This document shows, in pieces, positions 1-10,622 of a DNA stretch of 64,000 bases (position 1 is the first letter of the stretch; every line of letters begins with the position of its first letter). The position numbers were made by a program, and so were the translations under genes. Below the pieces are notes generated by a model. The model saw nothing but the letters and a program-made list of their open reading frames with translations, did no database searches and was not told the origin of the DNA. The DNA is taken from assembly GCF_004364865.1 (NCBI RefSeq), contig NZ_SOAU01000001.1, positions 4,062,001 through 4,126,000 of the forward strand, read 5' to 3'. Source of the DNA: Ilumatobacter fluminis (GTDB taxonomy: Bacteria; Actinomycetota; Acidimicrobiia; Acidimicrobiales; Ilumatobacteraceae).

Positions 1-2253
1 GCTCGGGGTGGTGTACCTCACCCGGTCGCCCTGTACCGCGACGGTGGCGCCGGTCTCGGACCGCACCTCGACGATCGTCAGCGGGTCGTTGTCCGGGTCG
101 GAGTCGTTGGCCAACACGTCGATGAGCTGTGTCGTCCCCACCACCGCCGACGCTGCGTCGGCGTTGGCGATCGGGGGACGGTTCGGCTCGACCTCGGCGA
201 TCACGGCGACGAGCACCGAGCCGACCACCTCGTGACCGTTGCCGTCGTCGACCCGATACGTGAACGGCACGAGCGACGCCGACCCGGCGTTCGCGGTGAT
301 GAGCAGATCGGCGCCGGAGACGGCGACGTCGAGGCCGGGCGGCAACGGACCGGGCACGGTCAGCAGCAGCCGGTCGCCGTCGGGGTCTCGGTCGTTCGCC
401 AAGACCGACAAGGTGAACTCGGTACCTCGTCGCACGCGGATCGCATCGGGCCGGGTGATCGGGGGACGGTTCTCGTCGGTCGGCTGGGCGATGTCGACCG
501 AGACCGTCACCGGCTCCCCTTCGGCGCCGAGCGAGTCGATCGGCCGATAGGTGAACGACACGGTGCCGCTCGACCGGCCGTCCGGCACGAACTCGAGGCC
601 CTGGAGGCCGCTCGGAGCCGGCACCTCCTGCACCGTGCCGCCGACCTCGGGCGGGGTGAACGACCCGATCCGGAGCGCGTCGCGTTCGGGGTCGACGTCG
701 TTCAACAGCACATCGACGATCACCGACGCACCCGGGCCTGTCTCGGCGGTGTCGGGCGTGCCGATGGGTGCCTGGTTCGGGGCGTCGATGGGGAGGAGGT
801 CGATGATCACCTCGGCCGAATCCTCGGTGCCGTTGCCGTCGGCGATCGTGTACTCGAACCGCTCGCTCCCGACGAAGCCGCTGTCGGGCCGATACGCAAC
901 CGTGGTCGCGCTCACGATCTCGACGGTGCCGTTCGCCGCCTCCCCGACGCCCACCAGGGCGATCGCTTCACCGTCGGGGTCGTAGTCGTTCGCCGTGACC
1001 GGGATCTGGATCTGTGCGCCGGCTCGGGCCGTGACCGGGTCGTCGACGGCTCGGGGCGGGTCGTCGATCCCGTTGTCGTCGGGGGGCCGCTCGATCTCGT
1101 TGTCGCTGTCGGCGGCGCGGCCGCCGACCTCACTGCCGGTGCCCTCCTCGATGACCTCACCCGACTCACCGAGCAGCGGCGCATCGACACCGCTCTTCAC
1201 CATCGAGTTGATGCCCCACGGATTGATCGCCCAGACGCGGTCCCCGTCGGTTTCGTCGACCCACACCAGGTCGGTCGACGCCGTCACGGCGAGATCATCG
1301 GCGGCGATCGATTCGGCGACGGTGTCGTCGAGCACGGCCCCGGCCCGCCAGTCGATCCGGACGATCTCGGCGGGAGCCCGACGCACCAGCGCCGCCGCAT
1401 CGCCGGCGACCGCGAACTGATCGGCCCCGTCGGCGTCGAGGCCGGCGATGGTCCGCTCCACGTCGATGCCACCGGCGCCGATGCACCACAGATCGTCGTT
1501 CACGACGATCCATCCGCAGTCGGCTCGCGGGCCGGGGGTCTGGAGCACGACCTCGCTCGTGTCGGCGTCGGTCGGGAGTGCCGTCCAGTCGCCGTCGTCG
1601 AACCGGACCCGGCGACGGTCGGCGTCGAGCAGGAGGGGGCGGTTGCCGACCAGGGTGAAGCGCGCATCGGAGAGTCCCGAGGCGAGCACCTGCTCGCTGG
1701 CCGACGTGATGCGCGAGAACCGGCCCGCAGCGATGGTCCACACGGCGCCGTCGGCCGAGATCTGGGTCTGATCGCCGTCGCCGGCGGCGCCGACCTCGAA
1801 CGGCAGTGCCTCACCGTTCGGTGGCACGACGACGGCGTCGGCCGTGGCACGGTCGACGGCGACGAGCCCGGCCTGACCGACGTTGATCACCGAGGTCGGC
1901 TCGCCGACCAAACCGACCGGCTGCGGCGGGCCGAGCCGGAGATTGACGGCGTCGACCGAACGAACGGAACCGGCGTTGCGATCGACGAGTACGACGGCAC
2001 CAGCCGACTGCGCCAGCTCGAGGACGCCGCCGCCGGCCTCGGTCGCGAGTCGCGCCACCGATCTGCCGGCGAACCCGTCGATGAGCACGATCTCACCGGC
2101 GTTGCCGACGAACCAGCGGGTGGCGCGCGGCACGGTTGCATCGACCGCCTCGAAGCCGTCGGCACGCACGACGACCACGACGGTGGTCAACACCGCCGCG
2201 ACAGCCGCCAGCACCGCCCAGGCTCGACGCCACGACACGCCGTGGTCCAGCAC
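1..2253 (-). CDS. Ig-like/cadherin-like repeat surface protein (C-terminus cut off by window)
   Basis: The reading frame is open from a GTG at 2253 to the first base of the window, giving 751 codons with no stop, so the C-terminus is missing. Residues about 8-27 form one hydrophobic segment (AWAVLAAVAAVLTTVVVVV), a signal anchor. Residues about 30-390 are a variable, probably beta-rich region without a family I recognise. From about 400 onward come four or more repeats of roughly 90-100 residues, each carrying the cadherin-like/Ig-like motif VLANDSDPDNDPL or close variants (ANDYDPDGE, LLNDVDPERD, LANDRDPDGD). Such Asp-rich repeats typically bind Ca2+ in large bacterial surface proteins. It follows hspR on the same strand after 117 bp. 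An adhesin or cell-surface role is inference. The start is uncertain because no clear ribosome site is visible. Confidence 0.8.
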   Translation of the reverse strand, partial: MLDHGVSWRRAWAVLAAVAAVLTTVVVVVRADGFEAVDATVPRATRWFVGNAGEIVLIDGFAGRSVARLATEAGGGVLELAQSAGAVVLVDRNAGSVRSVDAVNLRLGPPQPVGLVGEPTSVINVGQAGLVAVDRATADAVVVPPNGEALPFEVGAAGDGDQTQISADGAVWTIAAGRFSRITSASEQVLASGLSDARFTLVGNRPLLLDADRRRVRFDDGDWTALPTDADTSEVVLQTPGPRADCGWIVVNDDLWCIGAGGIDVERTIAGLDADGADQFAVAGDAAALVRRAPAEIVRIDWRAGAVLDDTVAESIAADDLAVTASTDLVWVDETDGDRVWAINPWGINSMVKSGVDAPLLGESGEVIEEGTGSEVGGRAADSDNEIERPPDDNGIDDPPRAVDDPVTARAGAQIQIPVTANDYDPDGEAIALVGVGEAANGTVEIVSATTVAYRPDSGFVGSERFEYTIADGNGTEDSAEVIIDLLPIDAPNQAPIGTPDTAETGPGASVIVDVLLNDVDPERDALRIGSFTPPEVGGTVQEVPAPSGLQGLEFVPDGRSSGTVSFTYRPIDSLGAEGEPVTVSVDIAQPTDENRPPITRPDAIRVRRGTEFTLSVLANDRDPDGDRLLLTVPGPLPPGLDVAVSGADLLITANAGSASLVPFTYRVDDGNGHEVVGSVLVAVIAEVEPNRPPIANADAASAVVGTTQLIDVLANDSDPDNDPLTIVEVRSETGATVAVQGDRVRYTTPS

Positions 2254-2369
2254 GGGATCAGTCTGCCAGCGCCACCGTCGGCCACGACGTCAGGTCGGAT
2301 GCGCGTCGACACAAGCTTCGGTCAAGTGCTTCGCCACCGAGCGCGCGAGTGGGCTGCGCCGGCCAGGGT

Positions 2370-2762
2370 TCAGTCGTCGAAGATCTTCGGGCGTTCGCCG
2401 AACACGGCGACGGCCTGACGCAGCGGAACGAGGTCGCGTCGCTGACGGCGTTCGGCCTCGTCGACGGCGTGTCGGGCGGTCGCACGGGCCTGCTCCAGCT
2501 CACGTCGGAGGCGCTCGTTCTCGGCCTCGAGCTCCATCACACGCCGGATGCCTTCGAGGTTCATGCCCTGTTCGGCGAGGTCGGCGATGCGCTGGAGTCG
2601 TTCGATGTCTTCGTCGCTGTACCGGCGGTTGCCACCCTGGGTACGGGCCGGTTGCACCAGGCCGCGGCGTTCGTAGATGCGCAACGTCTGGGGGTGCATC
2701 CCGGCGAGCTCTGCAGCGACCGAGATGACGTAGACGGCTTGTGTGCGGGTTCGGGCACTCAT
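2370..2762 (-). CDS. hspR: HspR, MerR-family heat-shock repressor
   Basis: This 130-residue MerR-type protein has an N-terminal winged helix (residues about 10-78) with VAAELAGMHPQTLRIYERRGL, followed by GGNRRYSDEDIERLQRI. A long charged coiled coil (about 75-115) follows. The last gene of a dnaK-grpE-dnaJ-hspR operon is the standard actinobacterial arrangement, where HspR binds HAIR inverted repeats and DnaK acts as co-repressor. HAIR-like sites are visible upstream of dnaK here (6555-6575 and 6619-6639), which supports the assignment directly. It starts at an ATG 18 bp after the dnaJ stop with a GAGGA site about 10 nt upstream. Confidence 0.95.
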   Translation of the reverse strand: MSARTRTQAVYVISVAAELAGMHPQTLRIYERRGLVQPARTQGGNRRYSDEDIERLQRIADLAEQGMNLEGIRRVMELEAENERLRRELEQARATARHAVDEAERRQRRDLVPLRQAVAVFGERPKIFDD

Positions 2763-2780
2763 GTCGTTCGGGTCTCCTCG

Positions 2781-3917
2781 TCAGCTCCTGGGGTTCACCG
2801 TAGTCGCCGCGGCGAGCTGCTCGATCGCTGCTCGCTCGTCGTCGGTGAGTTCGGTCGGGACGACGACGTCGACCGTCACGATCAGGTCGCCGGTCTGGGT
2901 GCCCGACTTCTTGCTGGTGGTGGTGATGCCCTTGCCCTTCACCCGGTGACGGGAGCCGGACTGCGTCCCGGGCTTGAGCTTGAGGTTCACCGGTGTTCCG
3001 TCGAGCGTCGGCACCTCGATCGTGCCGCCGAGTGCGGCCTCAGCGAAGGTGATCGGGACGTGCACCGTGAGGTTGTTGCCCGATCGGCCGAACCGTTCGT
3101 GGGCCTGCACGTTGATCTCGACGAGCAGGTCGCCCGCCGGGCCACCGCCGCGTCCGGGAGCGCCCCGGCCCTTGAGGCGGATCGTCTGCCCGTCGGACAC
3201 GCCGGCGGGGATGCGGACCTTGACCTCGCGGGGTCGCCGTTCGACGCCCGACCCGTGACACGTCGGACACGGGTCGGGGATCACCGTGCCGCGACCTTGG
3301 CAGTTGCGGCACGGCGAGGAGAACGAGAACAAGCCCTGGTTGTCGTCGACGACGCCGCGTCCGCCGCACACCCCGCACGCAACCGGCTGGGTGCCGGGCT
3401 TGGCGCCCGAGCCCGAGCAGGTCGAGCACTGGGCATCGCTCGTGAGATAGAGCGTGGTCGTGAGACCGGTCGCTGCATCGTCGAAGTCGAGGCTGAGTTG
3501 TGCGGTCAGGTCGGCACCGCGTTGCGGGCCCGCCGCACCGTTGCGACCGCGGCCGCCGCGGGCCTGGCCGAACATCTGACCGAGCAGGTCGCCGATGTCG
3601 CCGCCACCCATGTCGCCGACGTTGAACGAGAACCCGCCCGGGCCACCGGAGGGGCCGCCCCCGCCGAATCCGCCCATGGGACCGAGTCGACGGACCTCGT
3701 CGTACTCCTTGCGCTTGGCTTCGTCGCCGAGCACGTCGTACGCCGCGGAGACGTCCTTGAACTTCTCCTCGGCCGCCGAGTCGCCCGGATTCTGATCAGG
3801 ATGCAACTCCCGAGCCAGCTTCCGATACGCCTTCGTGATGTCCTTCTGCGAGGCGTCAACCGAGACACCCAGCACGTCGTAATAGTTTTTCTCGAACCAC
3901 TCGCGTTGAGCTGTCAC
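2781..3917 (-). CDS. dnaJ: DnaJ co-chaperone (type I Hsp40)
   Basis: DnaJ stimulates the ATPase of DnaK and delivers unfolded substrates. The 378-residue product has the N-terminal J domain with the invariant HPD (LHPDQNPG), a Gly/Phe-rich region, and four CxxCxGxG zinc modules (CSTCSGSG, CGVCGGRG, CRNCQGRG, CPTCHGSG), then the two C-terminal substrate-binding domains. All type I hallmarks are present. I chose the GTG at 3917 because a perfect AGGAGG at 3927-3932 sits 9 nt upstream. The in-frame TTG at 3923 would leave only 3 nt. It lies between grpE and hspR in the heat-shock operon, 136 bp after grpE. Confidence 0.96.
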   Translation of the reverse strand: MTAQREWFEKNYYDVLGVSVDASQKDITKAYRKLARELHPDQNPGDSAAEEKFKDVSAAYDVLGDEAKRKEYDEVRRLGPMGGFGGGGPSGGPGGFSFNVGDMGGGDIGDLLGQMFGQARGGRGRNGAAGPQRGADLTAQLSLDFDDAATGLTTTLYLTSDAQCSTCSGSGAKPGTQPVACGVCGGRGVVDDNQGLFSFSSPCRNCQGRGTVIPDPCPTCHGSGVERRPREVKVRIPAGVSDGQTIRLKGRGAPGRGGGPAGDLLVEINVQAHERFGRSGNNLTVHVPITFAEAALGGTIEVPTLDGTPVNLKLKPGTQSGSRHRVKGKGITTTSKKSGTQTGDLIVTVDVVVPTELTDDERAAIEQLAAATTVNPRS

Positions 3918-3991
3918 GGCCAATCACCTCCTAGGGGCCGTCATCATGAACGCTCCAAGCCTCGCTGCGCTCGGCGTCGCTGTCACAGAGA

Positions 3992-4010
3992 CCTCGCACC
4001 CGATGCGAGG
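3992..4010. other. Short hairpin in the grpE-dnaJ intergenic gap
   Basis: CCTCGCA and TGCGAGG form a perfect 7-bp stem with a 5-nt loop inside the only sizeable gap of the heat-shock operon. It has no T-tract. It could be an mRNA processing or attenuation element that lowers dnaJ-hspR expression relative to dnaK-grpE. That role is inference. Confidence 0.35.
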
Positions 4011-4053
4011 ACTACAGCGTCCCCGACACCAGGTGGGTGGTCACCGTGTCTGT

Positions 4054-4664
4054 TCAATCCGTGGTGCGGACCATGGCTGGCCTGAGGGTTTTGCCTTGCC
4101 AGGTGTAGCCGGACCTCAGGACTTCGGCGACGATCGTCTCGCCGCCGTTGCCGGGCTGGTGGGCCACGGCTTCGGCCAATTCGGGGTCGAAGGGCTGGTC
4201 GGCGAGATCGAGCGGCTCGAGGCCGACCTTCTTCAACTCGCCGATCAGCTGGTTGAGCAGCGGGCCGATCTCGTCGGGATGCTGCACGTAGGCCGCCTCG
4301 GCCGCGTCGAGCACCGGCAGCAGCGCATTTGCCAGCTTGCCCGTGGCCCGTTCGACCTCGAGGTTCTGCTGGTTGGTGGCACGCTTGCGGAAGTTCTCGA
4401 AGTCGGCCTGCTGGCGCATCGCCAGCTGGCGGAGCCGGTCGACCTCGGCGAGGAGTTCGGCGCTGTCGGCCTCGACGGCCTCGGCGCTCCCCTCCTCGAC
4501 GGCGGCATCGTCGTCGATGTCGGCGACATCGCCGTCGCCGAACCCGGTGGGGCCGTCACCGAGGAGCGCCGACGCGTCGTCGGGCACCTCGATGCGCGGC
4601 ACCTCACCGGTGTAGTCGTCGACCTCGGACCCACGCTCGTCGTCGGGGTTCGTGGCGTCGTCGC

Positions 4665-4668
<4 letters not shown>
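4054..4668 (-). CDS. grpE: GrpE nucleotide-exchange factor
   Basis: GrpE releases ADP from DnaK during the chaperone cycle. The 204-residue protein has an acidic disordered N-terminus (residues 1-65), a long coiled coil (about 66-105), then the family core with [23 protein letters not shown], and the C-terminal [18 protein letters not shown] typical of GrpE. The ATG overlaps the dnaK stop by 4 nt (4665-4668), indicating translational coupling. It belongs to the HspR-controlled dnaK operon. Confidence 0.96.
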
Positions 4669-6521
<1,853 letters not shown>

Positions 6522-6554
6522 GTGGGGTTTCTCCTGTTGGGGTCGGGGGAAGAA

Positions 6555-6575
6555 CTTGCGTGAACTGGACTCAAC
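6555..6575. promoter_or_regulatory. HAIR-like HspR operator 1
   Basis: The site reads CTTGCGT-N7-ACTCAAC, matching the known HspR consensus CTTGAGT-N7-ACTCAAG at 12 of 14 positions with the correct 7-nt spacer. It overlaps the predicted -10 box of dnaK. Confidence 0.85.
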
Positions 6576-6602
6576 TCTATGAGCACCACTCCCCACCGCC
6601 AA
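6574..6602 (-). promoter_or_regulatory. Predicted dnaK promoter
   Basis: On the minus strand a TTGGCG -35 hexamer (6597-6602) is followed after exactly 17 bp by TAGAGT (6574-6579). Both lie between or overlap two HAIR-like operators, so HspR bound there would block RNA polymerase. Transcription would start about 45 nt upstream of the dnaK ATG. Confidence 0.6.
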
Positions 6603-6618
6603 CCCCCCAGTCAGGAAA

Positions 6619-6639
6619 GTTGAGTCATCATGACTCAGG
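6619..6639. promoter_or_regulatory. HAIR-like HspR operator 2
   Basis: The site reads GTTGAGT-N7-ACTCAGG, again 12 of 14 consensus positions with the 7-nt spacer. It lies 64 bp upstream of HAIR 1, just upstream of the -35 box. Two sites flanking the promoter fit cooperative HspR repression. Confidence 0.85.
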
Positions 6640-6702
6640 TTTCGTCCGGCGATTCAGCCCGACCTCAGGACACCCGACGAATGGTGTCGATTCGCTGCGT
6701 CG

Positions 6703-7119
6703 TCAGGACTGGTCGAGGTTCTCGGGGCCGAACGAGTCGGGCAGCAGGTCGGCCATCGAGTAGGTCGTGCGCACACCGTCGGGGCCGGCGGCGTGGATCA
6801 CGGTGTCACCGGTGGCGAACTCGCGGATCTTCTGCCGGCAGCCGCCACAGGGCGTCGACAAGGCGTCACCCTCGCACACCGTCACGATCGTGACGATCTC
6901 ACGTTCCCCCGCCGACGCCATCGCGGCGATCGCGCTGGCCTCGGCACACATGCCTTCCGGATACGCGGCATTCTCGACGTTCGCGCCGACGAACACGCGG
7001 CCCGACGGCGTGACGAGCGCGGCGCCGACGGGGAAGTGCGAGTACGGCACGTGGGCTCGTTGCTGCACCTGCACGGCGAGCGAAAGCAGTTCGTCAACGG
7101 ACGTCGATCCTGCGGGCAT
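6703..7119 (-). CDS. cdd: Cytidine deaminase
   Basis: It deaminates cytidine and deoxycytidine to (deoxy)uridine in pyrimidine salvage. The 138-residue size is right for the small tetrameric, zinc-dependent class. The catalytic CAEASAI (Cys plus Glu) and the second zinc motif PCGGCRQ are present, as are the substrate residues in GANVENAAYPEG. The ATG at 7119 follows a TACGAT -10-like hexamer by 6 nt, so the mRNA is probably leaderless. It is transcribed divergently from the GNAT gene across only 27 bp. Confidence 0.95.
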   Translation of the reverse strand: MPAGSTSVDELLSLAVQVQQRAHVPYSHFPVGAALVTPSGRVFVGANVENAAYPEGMCAEASAIAAMASAGEREIVTIVTVCEGDALSTPCGGCRQKIREFATGDTVIHAAGPDGVRTTYSMADLLPDSFGPENLDQS

Positions 7120-7125
7120 ACCGCG

Positions 7126-7131
7126 ATCGTA
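7126..7131 (-). promoter_or_regulatory. -10 box of leaderless cdd promoter
   Basis: TACGAT on the minus strand ends 6 nt before the cdd ATG. It overlaps by 2 nt a TACGGT (7130-7135) on the plus strand that may serve the divergent acetyltransferase gene. Confidence 0.55.
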
Positions 7132-7146
7132 CGGTGCCGGGGTGGA

Positions 7147-7632
7147 ATGATGTTGCACGTGCAGCCGTACTTCCGTGACGCCGTCCAGGGTGACCTCCCT
7201 GCGATCGCCACGATCATGCGCGGCGCTGCACCCCACGACCCGGCGCAGATGCGAGCCACTCCCGACACCTACCGGCGGGTGCTCGACCAAATCGACCGCC
7301 ACGACGGCTGCTACCTCCTCGTGGGCGAGTACGACAACCAGATCGGCGCCGTGCTCGAGATGGTCGTGTTCCCCACCCTCTCGGGCTGCGGGCGCACTGC
7401 CGAGATCGTCGGCGTCTGGACCGCCGAGTCGTTCCGCACGTCGGGTCTCGACGGCATGCTGCTCGATCATGCGATCGAGCGGGCGAGCGACCTGGGCTGC
7501 ACGCGGTTGCAGGTGATGTCGGGTGGCGGCAGACGGCACGAGCACGCGTTCTGGGAACGGGCGGGCTTCATCCACCTCGACGTCGGCTACGTCCGCACCA
7601 CCGACCAGCGCCACCTCCGTCGCATCAGCTGA
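7147..7632 (+). CDS. GNAT-family N-acetyltransferase
   Basis: This 161-residue protein has the GNAT fold. VQPYFRDAVQGDLPAIATIM is the typical N-terminal strand and helix, and EIVGVWTAESFRTSGLDGMLLDHAIERASDLGC is the acetyl-CoA-binding motif A region with a degenerate R/Q-x-x-G-x-G/A loop (RTSGLDG). HEHAFWERAGF is the usual C-terminal motif B. It transfers an acetyl group to an amine; the substrate cannot be read from sequence. Two ATGs in a row (7147, 7150) can start it. Its 3' end overlaps the convergent AI-2E-type permease gene by 8 bp. Confidence 0.85.
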   Translation: MMLHVQPYFRDAVQGDLPAIATIMRGAAPHDPAQMRATPDTYRRVLDQIDRHDGCYLLVGEYDNQIGAVLEMVVFPTLSGCGRTAEIVGVWTAESFRTSGLDGMLLDHAIERASDLGCTRLQVMSGGGRRHEHAFWERAGFIHLDVGYVRTTDQRHLRRIS

Positions 7633-8728
7633 CCGGCGGGTCGACGCCCTCGCCGAGCACCATCTCCGGATCTCGGAGACGCTTCGCCACCGCCATACCG
7701 AGCGCCAGCGCCGGTGCGGACAACATCGCTCCGAGCAGACCGGCAATGGCGACGCCGGTGACGCTGGAAACGATGCTCGACAGCGGGTGCAGCTTCAACC
7801 GATCACTCGTGAGCCGGTTACCGACCAGGGTCTGGATGATGTTCTGGGCGATGAGCACGACCGCCAACATGATCCAGACGTCCGCGGTCGACCCGGAGCC
7901 GAGCGCGATCAGCAGCACGAATCCACCCGACACGATCGCCCCGAGGTACGGCACGTAGCTCATCAGGAAGGTGACCACGACCGCCGACGCGACGAGCGGC
8001 AAACCGAGCAGCACCATCGCGCTGCCGATGACCGCGGTGATGATCACGCTCGTGACGGTGAGCGCGCCGAACCCACGACGGACGACGGACACGGCATCGT
8101 CGATGATGAGCACGCCCATCGGTTCCGACACGCCGAGGTGTCGAGCCAACCAGCCACGCACCGTCGTCCAGTCGACGAGGATGTAGTAGACCATGAACAG
8201 CGCGAGGAACGCGCCGATCCCGAACGCCACCGCACTCGAGAAGATCGTCGTCGCCCACGAGGCGGCACCGGCGAAGATCGGACGCCCCTGATCCTCGACC
8301 TCGTCGACGAGCGCACCGGCGTCGGAGGTGAACCCGCCGTCGGGCAGCCACGAGTCGATCTGGTCCACGCCGTCGGACATCACCGCCCGGATCTCGATCG
8401 CTTCGTCCACGACGCCGTTCACGGTCACGAAGAGCGCCACGAAGCCCAGCACCAACAGTGCGGCGATCAAGCCGAGCGCGGCCACCTGCCGAGGGACCCG
8501 GTGCCGCTCGAGTCGAGCAACGAGGGGCGCGCAGAGCGTGCCGACGACGGCAGCCAGCACGAGCGGGACGACCAGACCGCTGAAGGCGACGACCAGGGTG
8601 TAGGTCATCGACACGGCGAGCAGGATGCCGACGTACCGCCAGGCGGTCGATCCCCACTCCCGGACGCGTTCGCGGGTCGGGTGTTCGCGTGGCGGTATCG
8701 ACGAGGCGGGTCGGTCGTCCGTCGTCAC
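7625..8728 (-). CDS. AI-2E family (PerM/YdiK-type) membrane transporter
   Basis: This 367-residue integral membrane protein has about eight hydrophobic segments, starting near residue 30 (YVGILLAVSMTYTLVVAFSGLVVPL), with a soluble part (about 115-165) after the third and the family-typical LMSYVPYLGAIVSGGFVLL in the second half. Members export small molecules or act in Na+(Li+)/H+ exchange; the substrate here is unknown. The GTG start at 8728 has a GGGGTGG stretch upstream. It overlaps the convergent acetyltransferase gene by 8 bp. Confidence 0.88.
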   Translation of the reverse strand: MTTDDRPASSIPPREHPTRERVREWGSTAWRYVGILLAVSMTYTLVVAFSGLVVPLVLAAVVGTLCAPLVARLERHRVPRQVAALGLIAALLVLGFVALFVTVNGVVDEAIEIRAVMSDGVDQIDSWLPDGGFTSDAGALVDEVEDQGRPIFAGAASWATTIFSSAVAFGIGAFLALFMVYYILVDWTTVRGWLARHLGVSEPMGVLIIDDAVSVVRRGFGALTVTSVIITAVIGSAMVLLGLPLVASAVVVTFLMSYVPYLGAIVSGGFVLLIALGSGSTADVWIMLAVVLIAQNIIQTLVGNRLTSDRLKLHPLSSIVSSVTGVAIAGLLGAMLSAPALALGMAVAKRLRDPEMVLGEGVDPPVS

Positions 8729-8808
8729 ACCGAGCCACCCCGCGCCATCGCGGGATCATACGTCCGCCCACGGCCCGGCGTGCGCAGCACCGAGCGGCGC
8801 CTGGCGTG

Positions 8809-10554
8809 TCAGACGGACAGGAGGCCGGCGGTGACGAGGGCGCAGCTGACGGTGAGGGGGAAGCCGAGTCGGGTGAAGTCGGTGAACCGGTAGCCGCCGA
8901 GGCCGTACACCATGAGGTTCGTCTGGTAGCCGATCGGGGTCAGGAACGAGCACGACGCGCCGACGAGCACGGCGATCGCGAAATCGCGTGGGTCGCCGCC
9001 GACACCGGCGGCGGCCGCCATGCCGATCGGCACCATCAGCGCCGCAGCGCCACTGTTCGAGAGCACCTCGGTGAGCAGCTGTGTGGCGACGATCGTGACG
9101 AGCAGGAGTCCGAAGGTGCCCCACGACGAACCGAGCGAGACGAGCCGGTCGGCGATCTCGGCGGCGAGACCGGTGCTCGCCGCCGCGTTGCCGAGGCTGA
9201 TCGACATGGCGATCGTGAGCACCACATTGAGGTCGACGGCGCGTCGGGCCTCCGAGGGGCCGAGGACCCGACCGAGCACCATCACGGCCGCTGCGAGCGC
9301 CGATGCCGCGAGCAGGGTGAGTACGCCCGTCGCCGCGAGCGCGAGCATGCCGACGAACGCGAGCGCAGCGACCCACGCCCGGGCCCGCCTCGGGGGTGGC
9401 GGTTCGTCGACCGACGAGACCAGCGCGAAGTCGCCGTGCTCGCGCCAACGACGACCGAAGTCGTCGCCCGCCAACACGAGCAACACGTCGCCGGCGTTGA
9501 TCGGGATCGTCCCGAGCTTGCCGCGCAACTCCTCGTCGGCACGGTGTACGGCGAGCACGGCGGCGCCGTAGCGACCGCGGAAACCGGCGTCTTTCAGAGT
9601 GCGGCCCGACAGGTCGGACCGCGGCGCAACGACTGCTTCGTAGAGGCGACTGCCGGGGCCGGCTGCGTCGATCACGTGCGGCTGCTCGGCCGACTGAAGT
9701 CCGGCGACGTCCTGGAGATCGATCACTCGCGTGACGTCGCCGACGAAGTAGAGGCGATCGCCTCCCGTCACCTCGGTCTCGGGGCGGGCGGTGACGACGC
9801 CACCGGCACGCTCGATGGCCGCCAGGTACATCCCGTCGAGATGTCGCAACCCGGCGGTCGAGACCGTCTGCCCGTCGAGCGGCCCACCCGGAGCGACGAC
9901 CATCTGCAGCTGGAAGTTGCGCGCCGTCGCTCGCATCGACTCACCGGCTGCGGTGCGGTTGCGGAGCAGGAAGGGCGTGGCGATCGCCAGGACGGCGACG
10001 CCGACGAGCGCCACCGGCAGTCCGACTCGGGTCACCTCGAACATGCCGAGTGGTTCGTCGCCGGCCGACCGGATTGCGTCGGACACGACGAGGTTCGTCG
10101 ACGTACCGAGCAAGGTGATGACGCCGCCCAAGATGCTCGCGAACGACAGCGGCATCAGCAGGGCCGACGCCGATCGGCCGTTCGATCGCGACCACCGGAT
10201 CGCACGCGGTGCTGCGAGCGCGACGAGCGGCGTGTTCGGGACGAAGGCGGACATGGCGGCGGTCGTGCCGGCGAGACGGGCGATCGTGTTGCGCTTGCCG
10301 AACAGCAGGCGGTCGATCACCAGCGACAGTGCGCCGGTGGCGGCGACACCGCCCGCAACGACGTACAGGAGCGCGATCGTCGCCGTCGCCGGGCTCGAGA
10401 GTCCGGACAGCGCGACGTCGTCCTCGATCGCTCCGGACACGAGGAGGAACGCGACGCTGGCGCCCATCGCGGCCACGGCCGGGACGCGATCGGTCGCCGC
10501 GATCGCCACGACGGCCAACACCGTCGCGAGCACGAGCCATGCATCGACACTCAC
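8809..10554 (-). CDS. SLC13/DASS-type anion permease with paired TrkA-C domains
   Basis: The 581-residue protein has an N-terminal membrane half (residues about 5-195), two cytosolic TrkA-C (RCK-C) regulatory domains in the middle (about 210-370; motifs VTGGDRLYFVGD and INAGDVLLVLAGDD), and a second membrane half. FVPNTPLVAL and LLGTSTNLVVSD in the first half, and NSGAAALMVPIG and LTPIGYQTNLMVYG in the second, are the duplicated helical-hairpin signatures of Na+-coupled sulfate/dicarboxylate carriers. Sulfate or a dicarboxylate is the likely substrate. An upstream in-frame extension to 10716 is rejected: it would run through the palindromic repeat element. The GTG at 10554 sits 8 nt after TAGAAT. 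Confidence 0.9.
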   Translation of the reverse strand: MSVDAWLVLATVLAVVAIAATDRVPAVAAMGASVAFLLVSGAIEDDVALSGLSSPATATIALLYVVAGGVAATGALSLVIDRLLFGKRNTIARLAGTTAAMSAFVPNTPLVALAAPRAIRWSRSNGRSASALLMPLSFASILGGVITLLGTSTNLVVSDAIRSAGDEPLGMFEVTRVGLPVALVGVAVLAIATPFLLRNRTAAGESMRATARNFQLQMVVAPGGPLDGQTVSTAGLRHLDGMYLAAIERAGGVVTARPETEVTGGDRLYFVGDVTRVIDLQDVAGLQSAEQPHVIDAAGPGSRLYEAVVAPRSDLSGRTLKDAGFRGRYGAAVLAVHRADEELRGKLGTIPINAGDVLLVLAGDDFGRRWREHGDFALVSSVDEPPPPRRARAWVAALAFVGMLALAATGVLTLLAASALAAAVMVLGRVLGPSEARRAVDLNVVLTIAMSISLGNAAASTGLAAEIADRLVSLGSSWGTFGLLLVTIVATQLLTEVLSNSGAAALMVPIGMAAAAGVGGDPRDFAIAVLVGASCSFLTPIGYQTNLMVYGLGGYRFTDFTRLGFPLTVSCALVTAGLLSV

Positions 10555-10562
10555 AGCCCGGC

Positions 10563-10568
10563 ATTCTA
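10563..10568 (-). promoter_or_regulatory. -10 box of the SLC13-type permease gene
   Basis: TAGAAT lies 8 nt upstream of the chosen GTG start, fitting near-leaderless transcription and supporting this start over the longer reading frame. Confidence 0.5.
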
Positions 10569-10622
10569 CGTATTCTCCACCGTTTCGGTAGACAATTCTC
10601 CGAGACGCCGGCGAACCAGGTG

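Noticed and set aside
232-2418. 728-codon plus-strand frame
   Set aside because: It is the complement of the Ig-like repeat protein and the end of hspR. The product is low-complexity Arg/Asp/Gly/Val-rich with no recognisable fold.
6522-6602. N-terminal extension of DnaK
   Set aside because: The extension would translate the promoter and HAIR 1. The family start [14 protein letters not shown] at 6521 has a well-spaced AGGAG.
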